Source: Chara braunii | Lineage: Eukaryota; Streptophyta; Charophyceae; Charales; Characeae | Assembly: GCA_003427395.1 (NCBI GenBank) | Contig: BFEA01000511.1 | Span: forward strand, 1,066,245 to 1,101,244 | Length of the DNA: 35,000 nucleotides | Reading direction: 5' to 3' | In this document: positions 1 through 8,799 of the stretch, in pieces | Layout: the number at the start of each line of letters is the position of its first letter | Position numbering within the stretch: the stretch's first letter is position 1 | Position numbers and translations under genes: made by a program | Notes under the pieces: generated by a model | Told to the model about the DNA's origin: nothing | Seen by the model: the letters and a program-made list of their open reading frames with translations, nothing else | Databases searched by the model: none

Positions 1-98
1 AAAATAGAAAAAAAAAAAGGGGGTTTTACTTTTTATTTTTTAAGTTTTTGTTTTGTTTTTTTTTTGTTTTTTTTTTTTTTGCCTTTTTTTTTTTTGGT

Positions 99-134
<36 letters not shown>
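1..134. repeat. A/T homopolymer tract
   Basis: Long T runs broken by single G or C fill positions 46-134. Read on the minus strand this is a poly(A)-like tail, so it may end a minus-strand retroposon whose body lies to the right. No target-site duplication could be fixed because the window begins here. Apparent reading frames rich in Phe or Lys are homopolymer artefacts. Confidence 0.7.
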
Positions 135-164
135 CTCGGGCGCGTTTTTACTCAAACGCAGGAC

Positions 165-425
165 TTGGGGCCTCGCTGCTGCACTACTCGGCACATGCAC
201 AAAAGACAAAAAAGATGGCGGTGTATATTTCCATGTTCTAGGGGAAGATTCATTGTCATTTTCCACATTTGGATAGTAGTGCAGCGAGGCCCTTTCTCGA
301 ATGAACAACTCACAGATACATGCACGACCTGAGTGCGATCCCCGATACGTAGGGCCTGGCTCCAGTACACATCACATGCACAAAAAGACAAAAAAAAATG
401 GCTGTGTATCTTCCGTATTCCAGCG
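165..425. repeat. Short direct and inverted repeats beside the poly(T) tract
   Basis: A unit beginning CACATGCACAAAA(A)GACAAAAAA and running through a GTGTAT-CTTCC block occurs twice, at about 190-265 and 370-440, roughly 180 bp apart. Separately, GGGGCCTCGCTGCTGCACTAC (about 166-186) is nearly matched in reverse complement at 276-294, giving a possible hairpin. Together with the poly(T) on the left this looks like a minus-strand retroposon with internally repeated sequence. No gene is evident. Confidence 0.5.
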
Positions 426-506
426 GAAAACTCGTTCGCGTTTTTTTTCTTTTGTTTTTTTTTGGAAGAATTGAGGCATTGTATTACTATTACAAATGGA
501 AATAGA

Positions 507-806
507 GGACCCCTGCAAGCATAGTTTCCTCTCACTGTGAAGGGGAGATTTCATGTTGCCCCTTGCCCCTAATGTTTAGGGTATAGGGTTGGGACCGCCA
601 GTGGGGGTCTGGCTAACACAAAGACTGAGACCTGCCAGTAGCTGCGCCTCTCTTTCTCATCGTCCCCCACCCCTCATCGAGTAGCAGCAGTAGCTATGGC
701 CAACACTCTCCCACACACCACACAGAACCCACTCGCGCTCGCACTCACACCCATGTTGGTCATAGATTCCACTAATACCGATCAGGAGTATCCAGAGGAC
801 TATCCC
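507..806 (+). repeat. Left arm of large inverted repeat
   Basis: Pairs with 1072-1369 over about 300 bp with only scattered mismatches and small indels. It includes TTTAGGG TATAGGG at 575-588, mirrored near 1290-1305 in the other arm. A transcript through both arms would fold into a long double-stranded hairpin, a possible small-RNA source. Confidence 0.9.
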
Positions 807-1071
807 AAACGAATCTTCCGCTAGAACATGGGAAGCTACACCACCTTACTTTTTTGCCCTGTTGTGCATGTCCAGAGCAGTGGAGCGCGGGCGGAAGATG
901 TTTTTTTTTTTTTTGAAATCGGAAGTAGGCCGAAGATGTAAGCGTGCCAACAGTGCTCCCCTTCCGATCTGCGGCACCTCTCCTCTCCCATCAAGGCCAT
1001 CACCATCACTGCGATGGCCGTGAGTCCCGACCCTCGCAATAGCGACCATAGCGTAGAAGTGCCAACGAACT

Positions 1072-1369
1072 GGGATAGTCCTCTGCATACTCCTGATCGG
1101 TATTAGTGGAATCTATGACCAACATGGGTGTGAGTGCGAGCGCAAGTGGGTTGTGTGTGGTGTGTGGGAGAGTTTTGGCCATAGCTACTGCTGCTACTTG
1201 ATGAGGGGTGGGGGACAATGAGAAAGGGAGGCGCAGCTACTGGCAGGTCTCGGTCTTTGTGTTAGCCAGACCCACTGGCGGCCCCAACCCTATACCCTAA
1301 ACATTAGGGGCAAGGGGCAACATGAAATCTCCCCTTCACAGTGAGAGGAAACTATGCTTGCAGGGGTCC
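1072..1369 (-). repeat. Right arm of large inverted repeat
   Basis: Reverse complement of 507-806. Differences are mainly substitutions and one- or few-base indels, so the arms have diverged only modestly since the duplication or have been kept similar by gene conversion. Confidence 0.9.
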
Positions 1370-1452
1370 CCTCCAGATAGCCTTAGGAGTAGGTAGTGAA
1401 AGGCAAAAACAGAAGTTGAGAGAAGAACATAGGGAAAAAAAAAAAAAAAAAA

Positions 1453-1468
1453 TACAAATGGAAATAGA
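1453..1468 (+). repeat. Target-site duplication between two retroposons
   Basis: TACAAATGGAAATAGA matches 491-506 exactly. A third copy, at least 13 bp (AAATGGAAATAGA), lies at 1613-1625 and merges with the preceding A run. Three copies around two poly(A)-tailed inserts mean two insertions used the same cleavage site. Confidence 0.85.
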
Positions 1469-1612
1469 ACGACTGTACTTGAACAGGATCTGTTCTGTAG
1501 GTCGTACACTTTCCTGTATCTACGAATACAGGCGACTCACTCAACCTGGGTGATGAGCAGAGACCTCCATTCCTCAGCGCAAATATTGGGCGAAAAAAAA
1601 AAAAATAAAAAA
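1469..1612 (+). pseudogene. U3 snoRNA retropseudogene, 3' truncated, poly(A)-tailed
   Basis: The sequence starts ACGACTGTACTTGAACAGG and continues through GATCTGTTCTGTAGG. From memory this is the conserved 5' domain of plant-type U3 snoRNA (box A'/A region), which pairs with pre-rRNA during 18S processing. A TGATGA (about 1551-1556) fits box C'. The copy begins exactly at the mature U3 5' end, right after the duplication ending at 1468. After about 124 nt it runs into an A-rich tail (1593-1612), followed by a third partial copy of the target sequence (1613-1625). The 3' domain with boxes C and D is missing and no promoter comes with it, so this is a dead LINE-mobilised copy, not a functional gene. 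Confidence 0.75.
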
Positions 1613-1624
1613 AAATGGAAATAG

Positions 1625-4600
1625 AGGCGGGGAAAGACGAGAGCGAAGCAGGCCACTTTAATTTCGCTCAAACATCCACTGAATGCTGACCAACCGGAAG
1701 CCACTAACCCGTACGCTGTAACTGATTACGCTGCCAAGTACTATCAAGACCTGTTCACCTCCAAACTGGCCTGGTGGCCTGCAGATACTGTGACGAATGC
1801 GAGGTTACAAGTGTTGCAAAGTCTCGAAGTTGTCCTATCACCAGACCACCGCTCCGCACTGGAACGCCCGCTCGCCCGGGAGGAGATTTACGCTGCCCTT
1901 CAACAAATGGATGATGAAAAAACACCGGGATTGGACTTGTTCCCAAAAGAGTTCTGGCTCGCTTTCTGGGACCTTATGGGACCGGACATCGTGGATTACA
2001 TATCCGCAGTCCTGACTGAGGGCACGTTTGGAGGCCTCCTAAACCAAGGTGTGACCACCCTTCTCTACAAAAAAGGCTCGAAGAACGATGTCCGGAATTA
2101 CAGAACCATAACATCCTTGCCTGTCCCCTACAAACTCGTGGCGAACGCACTCACTAACCGCATGCTTCCTCATATGTCAAACCTCATTCACCCTGATCAG
2201 TCTGGGTTTATATCTGAAAGGAACATACAGGACAATATTCTTTTGGTGAACGAGACTATTAAATACGCAAGGCAAAAAAGAAAGGAAGCAGCGGTCCTTT
2301 TCATAGACTTTGAAAAGGCCTATAATCGCGTGGATTGGGTCTTCCTTAACCAGTGCATGGAAAAGATGAATTTCGGCCTTATCTTTAGGAAATGGGTGGA
2401 TACCCTCCACAAAACTGCAACGACTAACATAATGGTCAATGGCCATCTCTCCAACCCATTCCCGCTCCAACAGTCGGTCAGACAAGGTGACCCCATCGCC
2501 CCGCTGTTATTCGTCATAGTGATGGAAGCCCTTGCCACGGCCATTAGAGCAAATCAAAATGTAGAAAAGATAGAGGTGTCGGAAATCCCGCACTGTCGCA
2601 TTCCCGTGACATCGCTCTTCGCAGATGATCTTACAGTGCTCACCAAAGTCAACCGCTCCTCGCTACAAGCGCTGGTCACCACCATACACACCTTCTCGAT
2701 TGCTTCGGATATGGTGGTGAACTGGGGTAACCGTTCAAAAATTGAAGGTTGGTGGCTCCACCCCCAAGACCTCCGCCCCCCTCCGGACCCGGCGATAGCA
2801 TGGAAACCCAGGGACGAAGCCATACGGGTGCTCGGTGTCCGTCTTACTGCATTGGGTCCCCCGCCGGACCATGGGGGCTCCCTGGTGGAGGAAGCACTAA
2901 GAAGAATGGCGAGGTGGAAAGGACTGCATACTTTAATTGTGGGCAGAGCAATCGCACTCAATACTGCAATCTTTTCTGCAATGTGGTATAAAGCTGCACG
3001 CTGGCCGATCCCACTTAACCAGATCCAGAGGCTGAGAAAGGCAGCAACAACATATGTGTGGAAAAACGATCATGAGGACCTCGCGTTCCTCTCTAGAGTG
3101 GCATGGGACAGCATTGCCCAACCCAGATCAAAAGGGGGACTGACAATCTTATAACCCCGAGATCAGCTCAAAGCCCTTGCCTTTAAAACCATCACAAGGC
3201 TGTTGATGGGAAATGATGTTCTACGGGCCGCTTATGCCCACATTCAGATTGCCAATCTTGCCCCCTTTTCGCCACCGGACAGGAAGGTCCACCCCATGCA
3301 ATGGCTGACCAGCCCAACATGGCCGATTCCGGGACCGTCCTCAACGACCCTTCCCCTTTCGGAACGGGCTCAAACAACAATTTGAAATGATATAGCCAAC
3401 AACCCGATATGGCCCAATATGCTAAAACTATAGAGAGAGATGCGCCCCCAACGCTTACCTTCCCCCCTGAGATGGCACGAGATAGTAAGGCAACCGCTCT
3501 TCGGTAACCCTCTCATACACGACGTTGCAGGCGCGCCCTTCAGCTATCAAGACGCTCCCAGTGGACACAATGGGTTGCAAAAGGGATCTTCACAGTGGGA
3601 GATATCTGGGACTTCCAAAAAGGGGCACGGAAAACAGCAGACCAACTGCACGGCCAGTCGAGGTATGTTAGAGGAACGGAAGACAACCTGGAAAAACTCC
3701 TGGAAACCATCCCCCTTGCATGGATCCGTCCTTTAAAAAATGGACCTACGATCGTGCAAGAGGATTAGGGGGTCCGCTGACCCCAGACCGAACTCCCGTC
3801 TTGGGTTGGCAAAGTGGTGAATCTAACGGATCAGACTGCCCATGTCCACACATAAGTGATGACGTCCCCGACAACCACATATTCTCAGTTGCGTAGAAAT
3901 CGGGAGGGCGATACTGATCTAAACTGGGCATGCTTAGTCAGGGTGCGGGTGCTGGAGGGGAAAAATCGCTCCTGCTTCGCCTTCCAACCGAGCTCCCCAA
4001 TTTCGGCACTCCTTTTTGACCCACAAGAGTCGTAATGGCCCCGTAATGGAGCCACTGACCCAGTCAGGCCATGGGAATACACAGTGAAACAGGGATACCA
4101 AATAATACATAAGACTTAGGCAACTACATCGACAGTGCAAAAATGGTGGGAAAAGGACTCCATATTACCCCCGACAGATCTAGCTGACTTTAGATGGGCC
4201 CTATACATACACATTATGCCGACATTGCACCGGGCCCTCCAATGGCAGATTCTGTACCGTTGCCTGCCTACCCCCGATTGGACCGTCTCGCGGACGGACC
4301 TGGAGCAGAAAGGCCTCCTTTCCCCTATCTGTCGATACTATGACTGGTTTTCCCAACCTTCTCGAGCCACGCTGGAGCATTGTCTGCTGGGATGCCCCAT
4401 GGTCACCCAGATCTGGAGATGGTGGGATGCCGCCTGGATGATTCTCACCGATTCTAACTTCCCATGGGTGCCAAGATTATTGCTCCTCGGGGTCTCAGCA
4501 GATCCCCGGCCCGACTGGTACCCCTACGAAGAAAATATGTTCCACATAGTGAGAATTGAACTGTTGATGCTCGCCTGGCAGACCCGCTGCTTGTTCGAGA

Positions 4601-4944
4601 GGAACGAGTACACCTTCATTGCCCCCCAGGCAAAGGAACACCTGTCACAATACCTGGTTGGAAGGGTCAAAGATGGGTGGGACAAGACCAACCAACAAAT
4701 AGTAAAACTGAACAAAGACATGTCCCTCACAACATCACAGAAGCGACAAAAAGAAAATGAACTAACAGATCGCTTCACAGAAGAGTGGTTGGGTCCTAAA
4801 AGGGTCATGGCTGATCTCCATGACTCCCGATTGCAATGGAAGAACTGCAGGGCGGACGAGAATGAATGGCCACTCAAACCTTACTCCCACTTTTCGATCC
4901 CTTACACTGCAAATCCCCCATCTTTTGTCCTTCTCCTAGGATGA
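1625..4944 (+). pseudogene. LINE ORF2 remnant: reverse transcriptase with C-terminal zf-RVT domain
   Basis: The reading starts after a TAG at 1622 with the linker that precedes LINE reverse transcriptases (YYQDLFTS), then gives an RT domain: a TPG motif, NYRTITSLPVPYK, VLFIDFEKAYNRVDW carrying the first catalytic Asp, RQGDPIAPLLF, and FADD (2618-2629) with the catalytic Asp pair. The thumb region ends near 3150. TAA at 3152 and TGA at 3383 interrupt the same frame, which continues to about 3535 (RQPLFGN block). A frameshift near 3530-3556 moves coding to a second frame that holds further stops and carries the zinc-binding domain at 4135-4944. There the CLP-DW, LEH-CLLGCP and WRWW motifs match zf-RVT, but the second Cys of the first pair is Tyr. 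No endonuclease domain is present, so the copy is inactive. Confidence 0.88.
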
Positions 4945-5417
4945 ACACTTCAGTCGGATACCATCACCCCCCCTGCCCCTTCCCTCCCTCCCCCTCATTC
5001 TATATCCCCGAACGCCGATGACAGGAAAAGGGGGCAACAGGTGGAAGAGATCAGACACCGTAACAAAAATGTTGGGGAGATGCGGGTCACAACGATGAAC
5101 ATAACGACTCTTGCATCGACTCTTACATCAGCAGAAGGGACCGCGTGCCCCGACCAGGAGAATGAGGTCAATGAAGGAAGTTCACACAGAAGGGGCCTAG
5201 ACCAGAGTCACTGGACCGGGGAGACTGGAGCATGAGTGGGCACACAGGCCGGAGACCAAAGGGAAGGTGGAGAAGGGAGACAAATGGAATACAACAATGT
5301 ACTGTACACAGGGCCTGCTCCACGCTTCAAAGGAATGCCTCTCATTAGGCTACGCTCAAGGCACGTAAACTGTGTGCAGGCCCTGCACGGTTCAAGGGAA
5401 GTTTCTTCCTTCTGCTA
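4945..5417 (+). other. LINE-1 3' untranslated region, proximal part
   Basis: No supported coding. Two related blocks near 5305-5345 and 5370-5410 share GGCCCTGC and TTCAA(A/G)GGAA. I read this as the start of the LINE 3' UTR, since ORF2 ends at 4944 and the conserved tail follows. Confidence 0.5.
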
Positions 5418-5621
5418 CATACAATTCTCGCAGGGGTCAGGGAGGATTTAGGGAGGGTTTAGGGTTTAAATCATTAATAATTCCAAAAAAAGGGTTTTGA
5501 AATTCGAAACAGAAAATAGACTAACATACAATACTCGTATGGGTCATAGAGGGTTTTGAATTTAAATAATTAGCAATAGCAAAAAGGGGTTTTGAAATCC
5601 GAAACAGAAAACAGACCGACA
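5418..5621 (+). repeat. Two-unit tandem repeat with telomere-like TTTAGGG
   Basis: Two units of about 100-107 bp begin CATACAAT-CTCG at 5418 and 5525 and end with GAAA(A/C)AGAC. The first contains TTTAGGG at 5447-5453 and 5458-5464, the plant-type telomere unit; in the second these positions have drifted. Tandem units are common in LINE 3' UTRs. Confidence 0.7.
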
Positions 5622-5869
5622 GTGGTGATTATATGATATCAGGAGAGGTGTGGTTTCTTAAAAAACAGAATGGTTCTAATCAAGTTCTGCGAACTGTCAA
5701 CACTTACAACTTTGGGGGGCTGCTTAACAGGGCTAATACTATAGCCAAAAAGGGTGTTCCGACATGGGTGGGGAGATTGCTGCAGCTCCATGGAAAAACA
5801 GGAATGCCCCGGGTAGAGAATACAAAGGTTCATAGCCCTGTTAAACAAACAGTTAATTTTGTGTCACAT

Positions 5870-6034
5870 GATGTTTCTAAAGGGACGCTGGGCCCAGTTC
5901 TCAGCAGGTGTAGCTCCCCACCAATAGATGGAGCGGCCCAACGGGGAAACCCTCAATCCTGGCGGTTCTCTCACCACCGCCGAGATAGTGGGTTTTCGAA
6001 GGGCTTTCGTTAAAAAAAAAAAAAAAAAAAAAAA
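5870..6034 (+). repeat. LINE 3' tail with stem-loop and poly(A)
   Basis: The block GGGACGCTGG...CAGCAGGTG...CTCCCCACCAATAGATGGAG recurs at 33083-33137 and, inverted, at 7581-7628. It contains a 6-bp stem with a 7-nt loop (5887-5905), then about 100 bp of diverged sequence and A23 (6012-6034). Conservation of the tail among elements with otherwise different sequence suggests it is what the LINE reverse transcriptase recognises. Confidence 0.75.
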
Positions 6035-6380
6035 CGGAGGAAAAACTGGGGCCGTTTCCCAAAAGAGCCGCGGGGGGTGGCGGCGTGCGGAAAGGCGCTC
6101 CGGCTGGCGCAACAGCGCTCGGCCCCAGCGTGGCTTGCCTTCAGCAAGCCTGGCTGGAGGCGGGAGATTCCGGCGTGGAATTTCGGTCGCGGGTGACACC
6201 TCGGTATTATCAATTTTATGACAGTCTATGGTGAGAACCATAGTGATGGTGCCAGCAGCCAGATTACTCCAAGCGCCAGCCGTCCGCCACCTGACTGAAG
6301 GGTTGATTAGCAAGTGTTTTTAAACCTTCAACTTAGAAGGGTTGTTTACGAAGAGTGTAGGGGAGGAGCTCTCTACCAAC
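6035..6380 (+). other. GC-rich leader with strong hairpins before an ORF1-like fragment
   Basis: No coding is supported. Two perfect hairpins stand out: GGCTTGC/GCAAGCC with a 5-nt loop (6132-6150), and CTATGGT/ACCATAG closed by a GAGA (GNRA-type) tetraloop (6226-6243). The position directly before the ORF1-like reading suggests the 5' UTR of another LINE, but the link is inferred from position only. Confidence 0.35.
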
Positions 6381-6749
6381 ATGGAAGGAGAAAGAGTTCA
6401 AGGGGAAGGAGATGGTCGTGCCCAAGTGCCGAGTGACTCTCGAATGGAGGAGGAAAGAGTTCGAGAGATGATAAGGGTCTGTTATGAGGGGGGTATATTG
6501 CCAATCAATATCGATCCTGGAGTGATAGAAGTGAGTGGAAGGGAAGTGAATTTTATTTTGAACTCCTCTCTTGACGAAATAAAAGTCAAATGACTAAAAG
6601 AAAGTACAGTGACGATGATCTTTCGGGACGAGGTTCGTTTTTTTCCGAAGAAAGTTAAGGCGGATGTGGTTCGTGTCTTTGAGGATGTCTGGATTGTGAC
6701 GCCCAACCTCCCGCTGTCGCACTTTTTCCAGTCGAGCCCCTTCGGATGA
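6381..6749 (+). pseudogene. ORF1-like retroelement coding fragment
   Basis: From the ATG at 6381 a charged reading runs 70 codons to TGA (6591-6593). It continues in the same frame with clearly protein-like sequence (LKESTVTMIF, VRFFPKK, VRVFEDVW) to a second TGA at 6747. The first TGA fits a CGA arginine codon in a basic stretch. The composition, the short alpha/beta-like pattern and the surroundings (LINE tail to the left, GC-rich leader) suggest the N-terminal part of a LINE ORF1/gag-like protein. I recognise no named domain. It may instead be a host gene fragment. Confidence 0.45.
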
Positions 6750-7204
6750 CCAGAAAGCCAGCAAACTGTCATGCAAGATTTTGAATAACGCTTGCAATAA
6801 ATAAAATAAATTAAATAGAGCAAATCCCTTCCTGTTGTGTGCGTCCGGCTTCGAGCAAGACCCTTCAATTGCGGTCTTTGCCGGTCCCCGGTTTTAGGAA
6901 TCTTTTATTTTGATTCGAAACAGCAAAGATCAAGAAGTTAATAATCATGAAAATTTCGATGTGTCAAACATGTATCAATTTTGCCAATTTACTAAGTTTG
7001 ATAAATGTGACAGGATCGTCAAAAAGAGTAATCATCGGGCAGAGTCAATGCAAAAGAAGCAAAACTGACTGACTTGAGTAACAACAAGGGTAAATGAGGG
7101 AAGAATGAGAACTCTTAATAATCTCATAGAGTACACATGGGGAGAGCATGACCAACACTAATCACGAGTCCTCACTCATCCATCTGAACCTCACACTCAA
7201 TCTC
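6750..7204. other. No gene seen
   Basis: AT-rich sequence. An AATAAATAAAATAAATTAAAT stretch (about 6796-6816) could be a decayed A-rich tail or a poly(A) signal region after the ORF1-like fragment. Nothing else is supported. Confidence 0.4.
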
Positions 7205-8486
7205 TCATTTTGTTGTAAGTCTCTTGTGCTTCGAGCCGAGTCTTTGTTCCCTCTGAGGTTGTGGTCTCTCGATGTAGAGCCACCTGAAGCCCGCTAGATC
7301 TGAGCATTTTCATCCAAGCCCCATGATGCGAAAGTCAACCATAGCACAAAACTCCTCCCATAGAGTAGGAAGGTATGGTTGAGAGAAAATCCCTCGTCCG
7401 ATATGTCGAAACTCGAATGGCTCAGTGACCGCCTCGTAGTCAATCACTGCAAGAGTTATGTACCTCCTAGCCTTTTTCTTTGTTTTTTTTTGTTTTTTTT
7501 TTAGAGAGAGAGAGAGAACACCCCTGCCTTTGCTGGTGCTGCTGATAAAAGCAGACAACACTAGCACCGGAGGAGAGACTCCATCTATTGGTGGGGAGCG
7601 TCACCTGCTGGAAACCGGGTCCAGCATCCCATTTTACAAAGAGGAGAATAATTTTGGAAAATTGTGAAACCAATGACTGTTCGCAGTTGTGGGACCTGCC
7701 AACATTGATTGCCCTGCAGAATCAGGGGATTAACTGAGCAGACTTGTGTGAAGGCCAAAGGTGTTTGTAAAGACAAAAAAGCAACCTTAATTGAGCAGCC
7801 CTGTGTAGACCTTGGAAAATTGTTGTCACCCTTGTATCTCTTCGTCCTCAGAGGGAGGGTGCCAGATGAACCCCTCCCTGGAGTTTCCTGGGGAGGATCC
7901 CGCTTGCTAATCACGCCTGCTAACTCCACTGATGCAGCCGACGGGGACAGTCGGCGCCAGGGGGGGTCTCTAGAGTGCAATCAGGAAATGGTTATTACAA
8001 GTACAAACGATAGAAAGCAGCCGGTTCACTGTATCAGTCCTGAATTTTTTACCTCCTAGCCACATCAATCAAGTCACCCCAGCAAGAGCTGTCTGTGAGA
8101 GTGAAGGGAAGTGGAGGCTTGGGATAGTCAGAGTAGAGTTTGGGTTCGAAGCTACGGTTCAGCTTAGTACCACTTTCGTCAAGCTCCCTCTCTCTCTTCT
8201 CAATGTATTCGGCCGCTGAAATCCAGACCGAGTCAAAGCATTCATGAACCTCCTTGCCTCTCTTCACGTAGGGCCTGAAGTCGTGGATTGTGCCTTATGC
8301 GAAGCTAGTGAGAATAACAAAGATTGACAGAACCCCTTGACTGAAATCAACGGCACTAATATACCGGTACTGGATAACATCTTTGAGGGCTATCCTGTTG
8401 AGATTGGTCAGAACCGACTCACTGACTGGGAGTAGTTGAACTGCACACATAGAATAATGCTGGGTGTTGAGACTGGTTTGTCCTTA
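7205..8486 (-). pseudogene. Unknown protein-coding fragment split by a retroposon
   Basis: Minus-strand coding runs from about 8483 down to the insert at 8049, with motifs such as NRIALKDVIQYRYISAVDF, DFRPYVKRGKEVHECFDSVW and YIEKRERELDESG. It resumes left of the insert at 7460 with YITLAVIDYEAVTEPFEF and WEEFCAMVDFRIMGLG. Removing the insert and one 12-bp duplication rejoins the halves in one frame, strong evidence that the region was coding. A TAA (8295-8297, plausibly CAA) and a TGA (7310-7312) interrupt it; the frame closes at TGA 7205-7207. The upstream end at TAA 8484 lies beside an AG that could be a splice acceptor. I do not recognise the family. It could be a host gene or part of a DNA transposon. 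Confidence 0.55.
7473..8049 (-). mobile_element. 577-bp LINE-tailed retroposon inserted in a coding region
   Basis: Flanked by a perfect 12-bp duplication, TACCTCCTAGCC, at 7461-7472 and 8050-8061. On the minus strand it ends in an interrupted A-rich tail (T-rich on +, 7473-7502). Just before that it carries the shared LINE tail block (7581-7628) with its stem-loop at 7607-7625. The 5' 400 bp have no recognised coding or tRNA-like promoter boxes. It is either a severely 5'-truncated LINE or a short non-autonomous element using the LINE tail. Confidence 0.8.
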
Positions 8487-8589
8487 GGTGAAAATGTTGT
8501 CCGGTCTACACCCGATTTATGAAGAAAACGAGAATAACTGAGTGCTGATTAGTTTTGACTGAGATTTTCAAGTAACCCGAACGACTGAA

Positions 8590-8611
8590 CCGTACTCGTG
8601 TGCGAGTACGG
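8590..8611. other. Perfect 9-bp hairpin
   Basis: CCGTACTCG, TGTG loop, CGAGTACGG. No T run follows and no gene adjoins on either side, so a terminator role is unlikely; function unknown. Confidence 0.6.
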
Positions 8612-8644
8612 ACGCTAGAACCAGTCTCGGTATCTTCCGTTAGG

Positions 8645-8793
8645 AACACTACCTGATTGACACTCGTCTCCAGCAGAAGTAATTAAAGAAAAACAGAAAC
8701 GACTGAATAACAATTAACCTTGATCGACGTTTTCTGATAACTTCCTCCGATGACTTGATGTCGTGGAACTGATACCAGTCACCCTGCAGGGTA
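8645..8793 (-). other. Possible upstream exon of the split minus-strand gene
   Basis: On the minus strand an open stretch of about 50 codons starts after a CTGCAG acceptor-like site (near 8785) and reads GDWYQFHDIKSSEEVIRKRR and onward to an AATCAG/GTAGTG donor-like site near 8652. A short intron to about 8480 would link it to the coding region above, but the phases do not match cleanly. Treat as a weak guess. Confidence 0.2.
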
Positions 8794-8799
8794 TTCAAT

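Larger units (their letters stand above)
507..1452 (+). mobile_element. Poly(A)-tailed retroposon built on a 300-bp inverted repeat
   Basis: The element is bounded by a perfect 16-bp direct repeat, TACAAATGGAAATAGA, at 491-506 and 1453-1468. It ends in 18 A (1435-1452), so it was copied by target-primed reverse transcription. Its body is a near-perfect inverted repeat: arm 507-806 against arm 1072-1369, with a 265-bp spacer containing a T14 run (901-914) and a 65-bp tail before the poly(A). The left arm starts at the first base after the duplication. Twin-priming inversion with a long overlap, or retroposition of a hairpin RNA, would both explain this. Each arm keeps a similar open stretch (from the ATG at 696 on +, and its counterpart in the right arm on -), so the source RNA may have been coding; I do not recognise it. 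Confidence 0.8.
1625..6034 (+). mobile_element. LINE-1: 5'-truncated non-LTR retrotransposon
   Basis: Contains a decayed ORF2 (reverse transcriptase plus zf-RVT domain), a 3' untranslated region with a two-unit tandem repeat (5418-5621), a conserved 3' tail (5870-6011) and a 23-A tail (6012-6034). The endonuclease and the ORF1 region are missing, as expected for 5' truncation. A matching target-site duplication was not found. The left boundary is uncertain because two retroposons sit directly upstream. It belongs to the same broad family as LINE-2 at 30589-33217. Confidence 0.85.

Noticed and set aside
48-332. Phe-rich and Lys-rich open frames
   Set aside because: Translation of T/A homopolymers.
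2749-2991. Small open frames overlapping the LINE-1 RT on both strands
   Set aside because: They are out-of-frame shadows of the RT coding sequence.
8020-8049. Possible U6 snRNA head at the 5' end of the 577-bp retroposon (GATACAG-GAA)
   Set aside because: Only about a dozen bases resemble U6 and the match stops at once; not enough to claim a U6 chimera.
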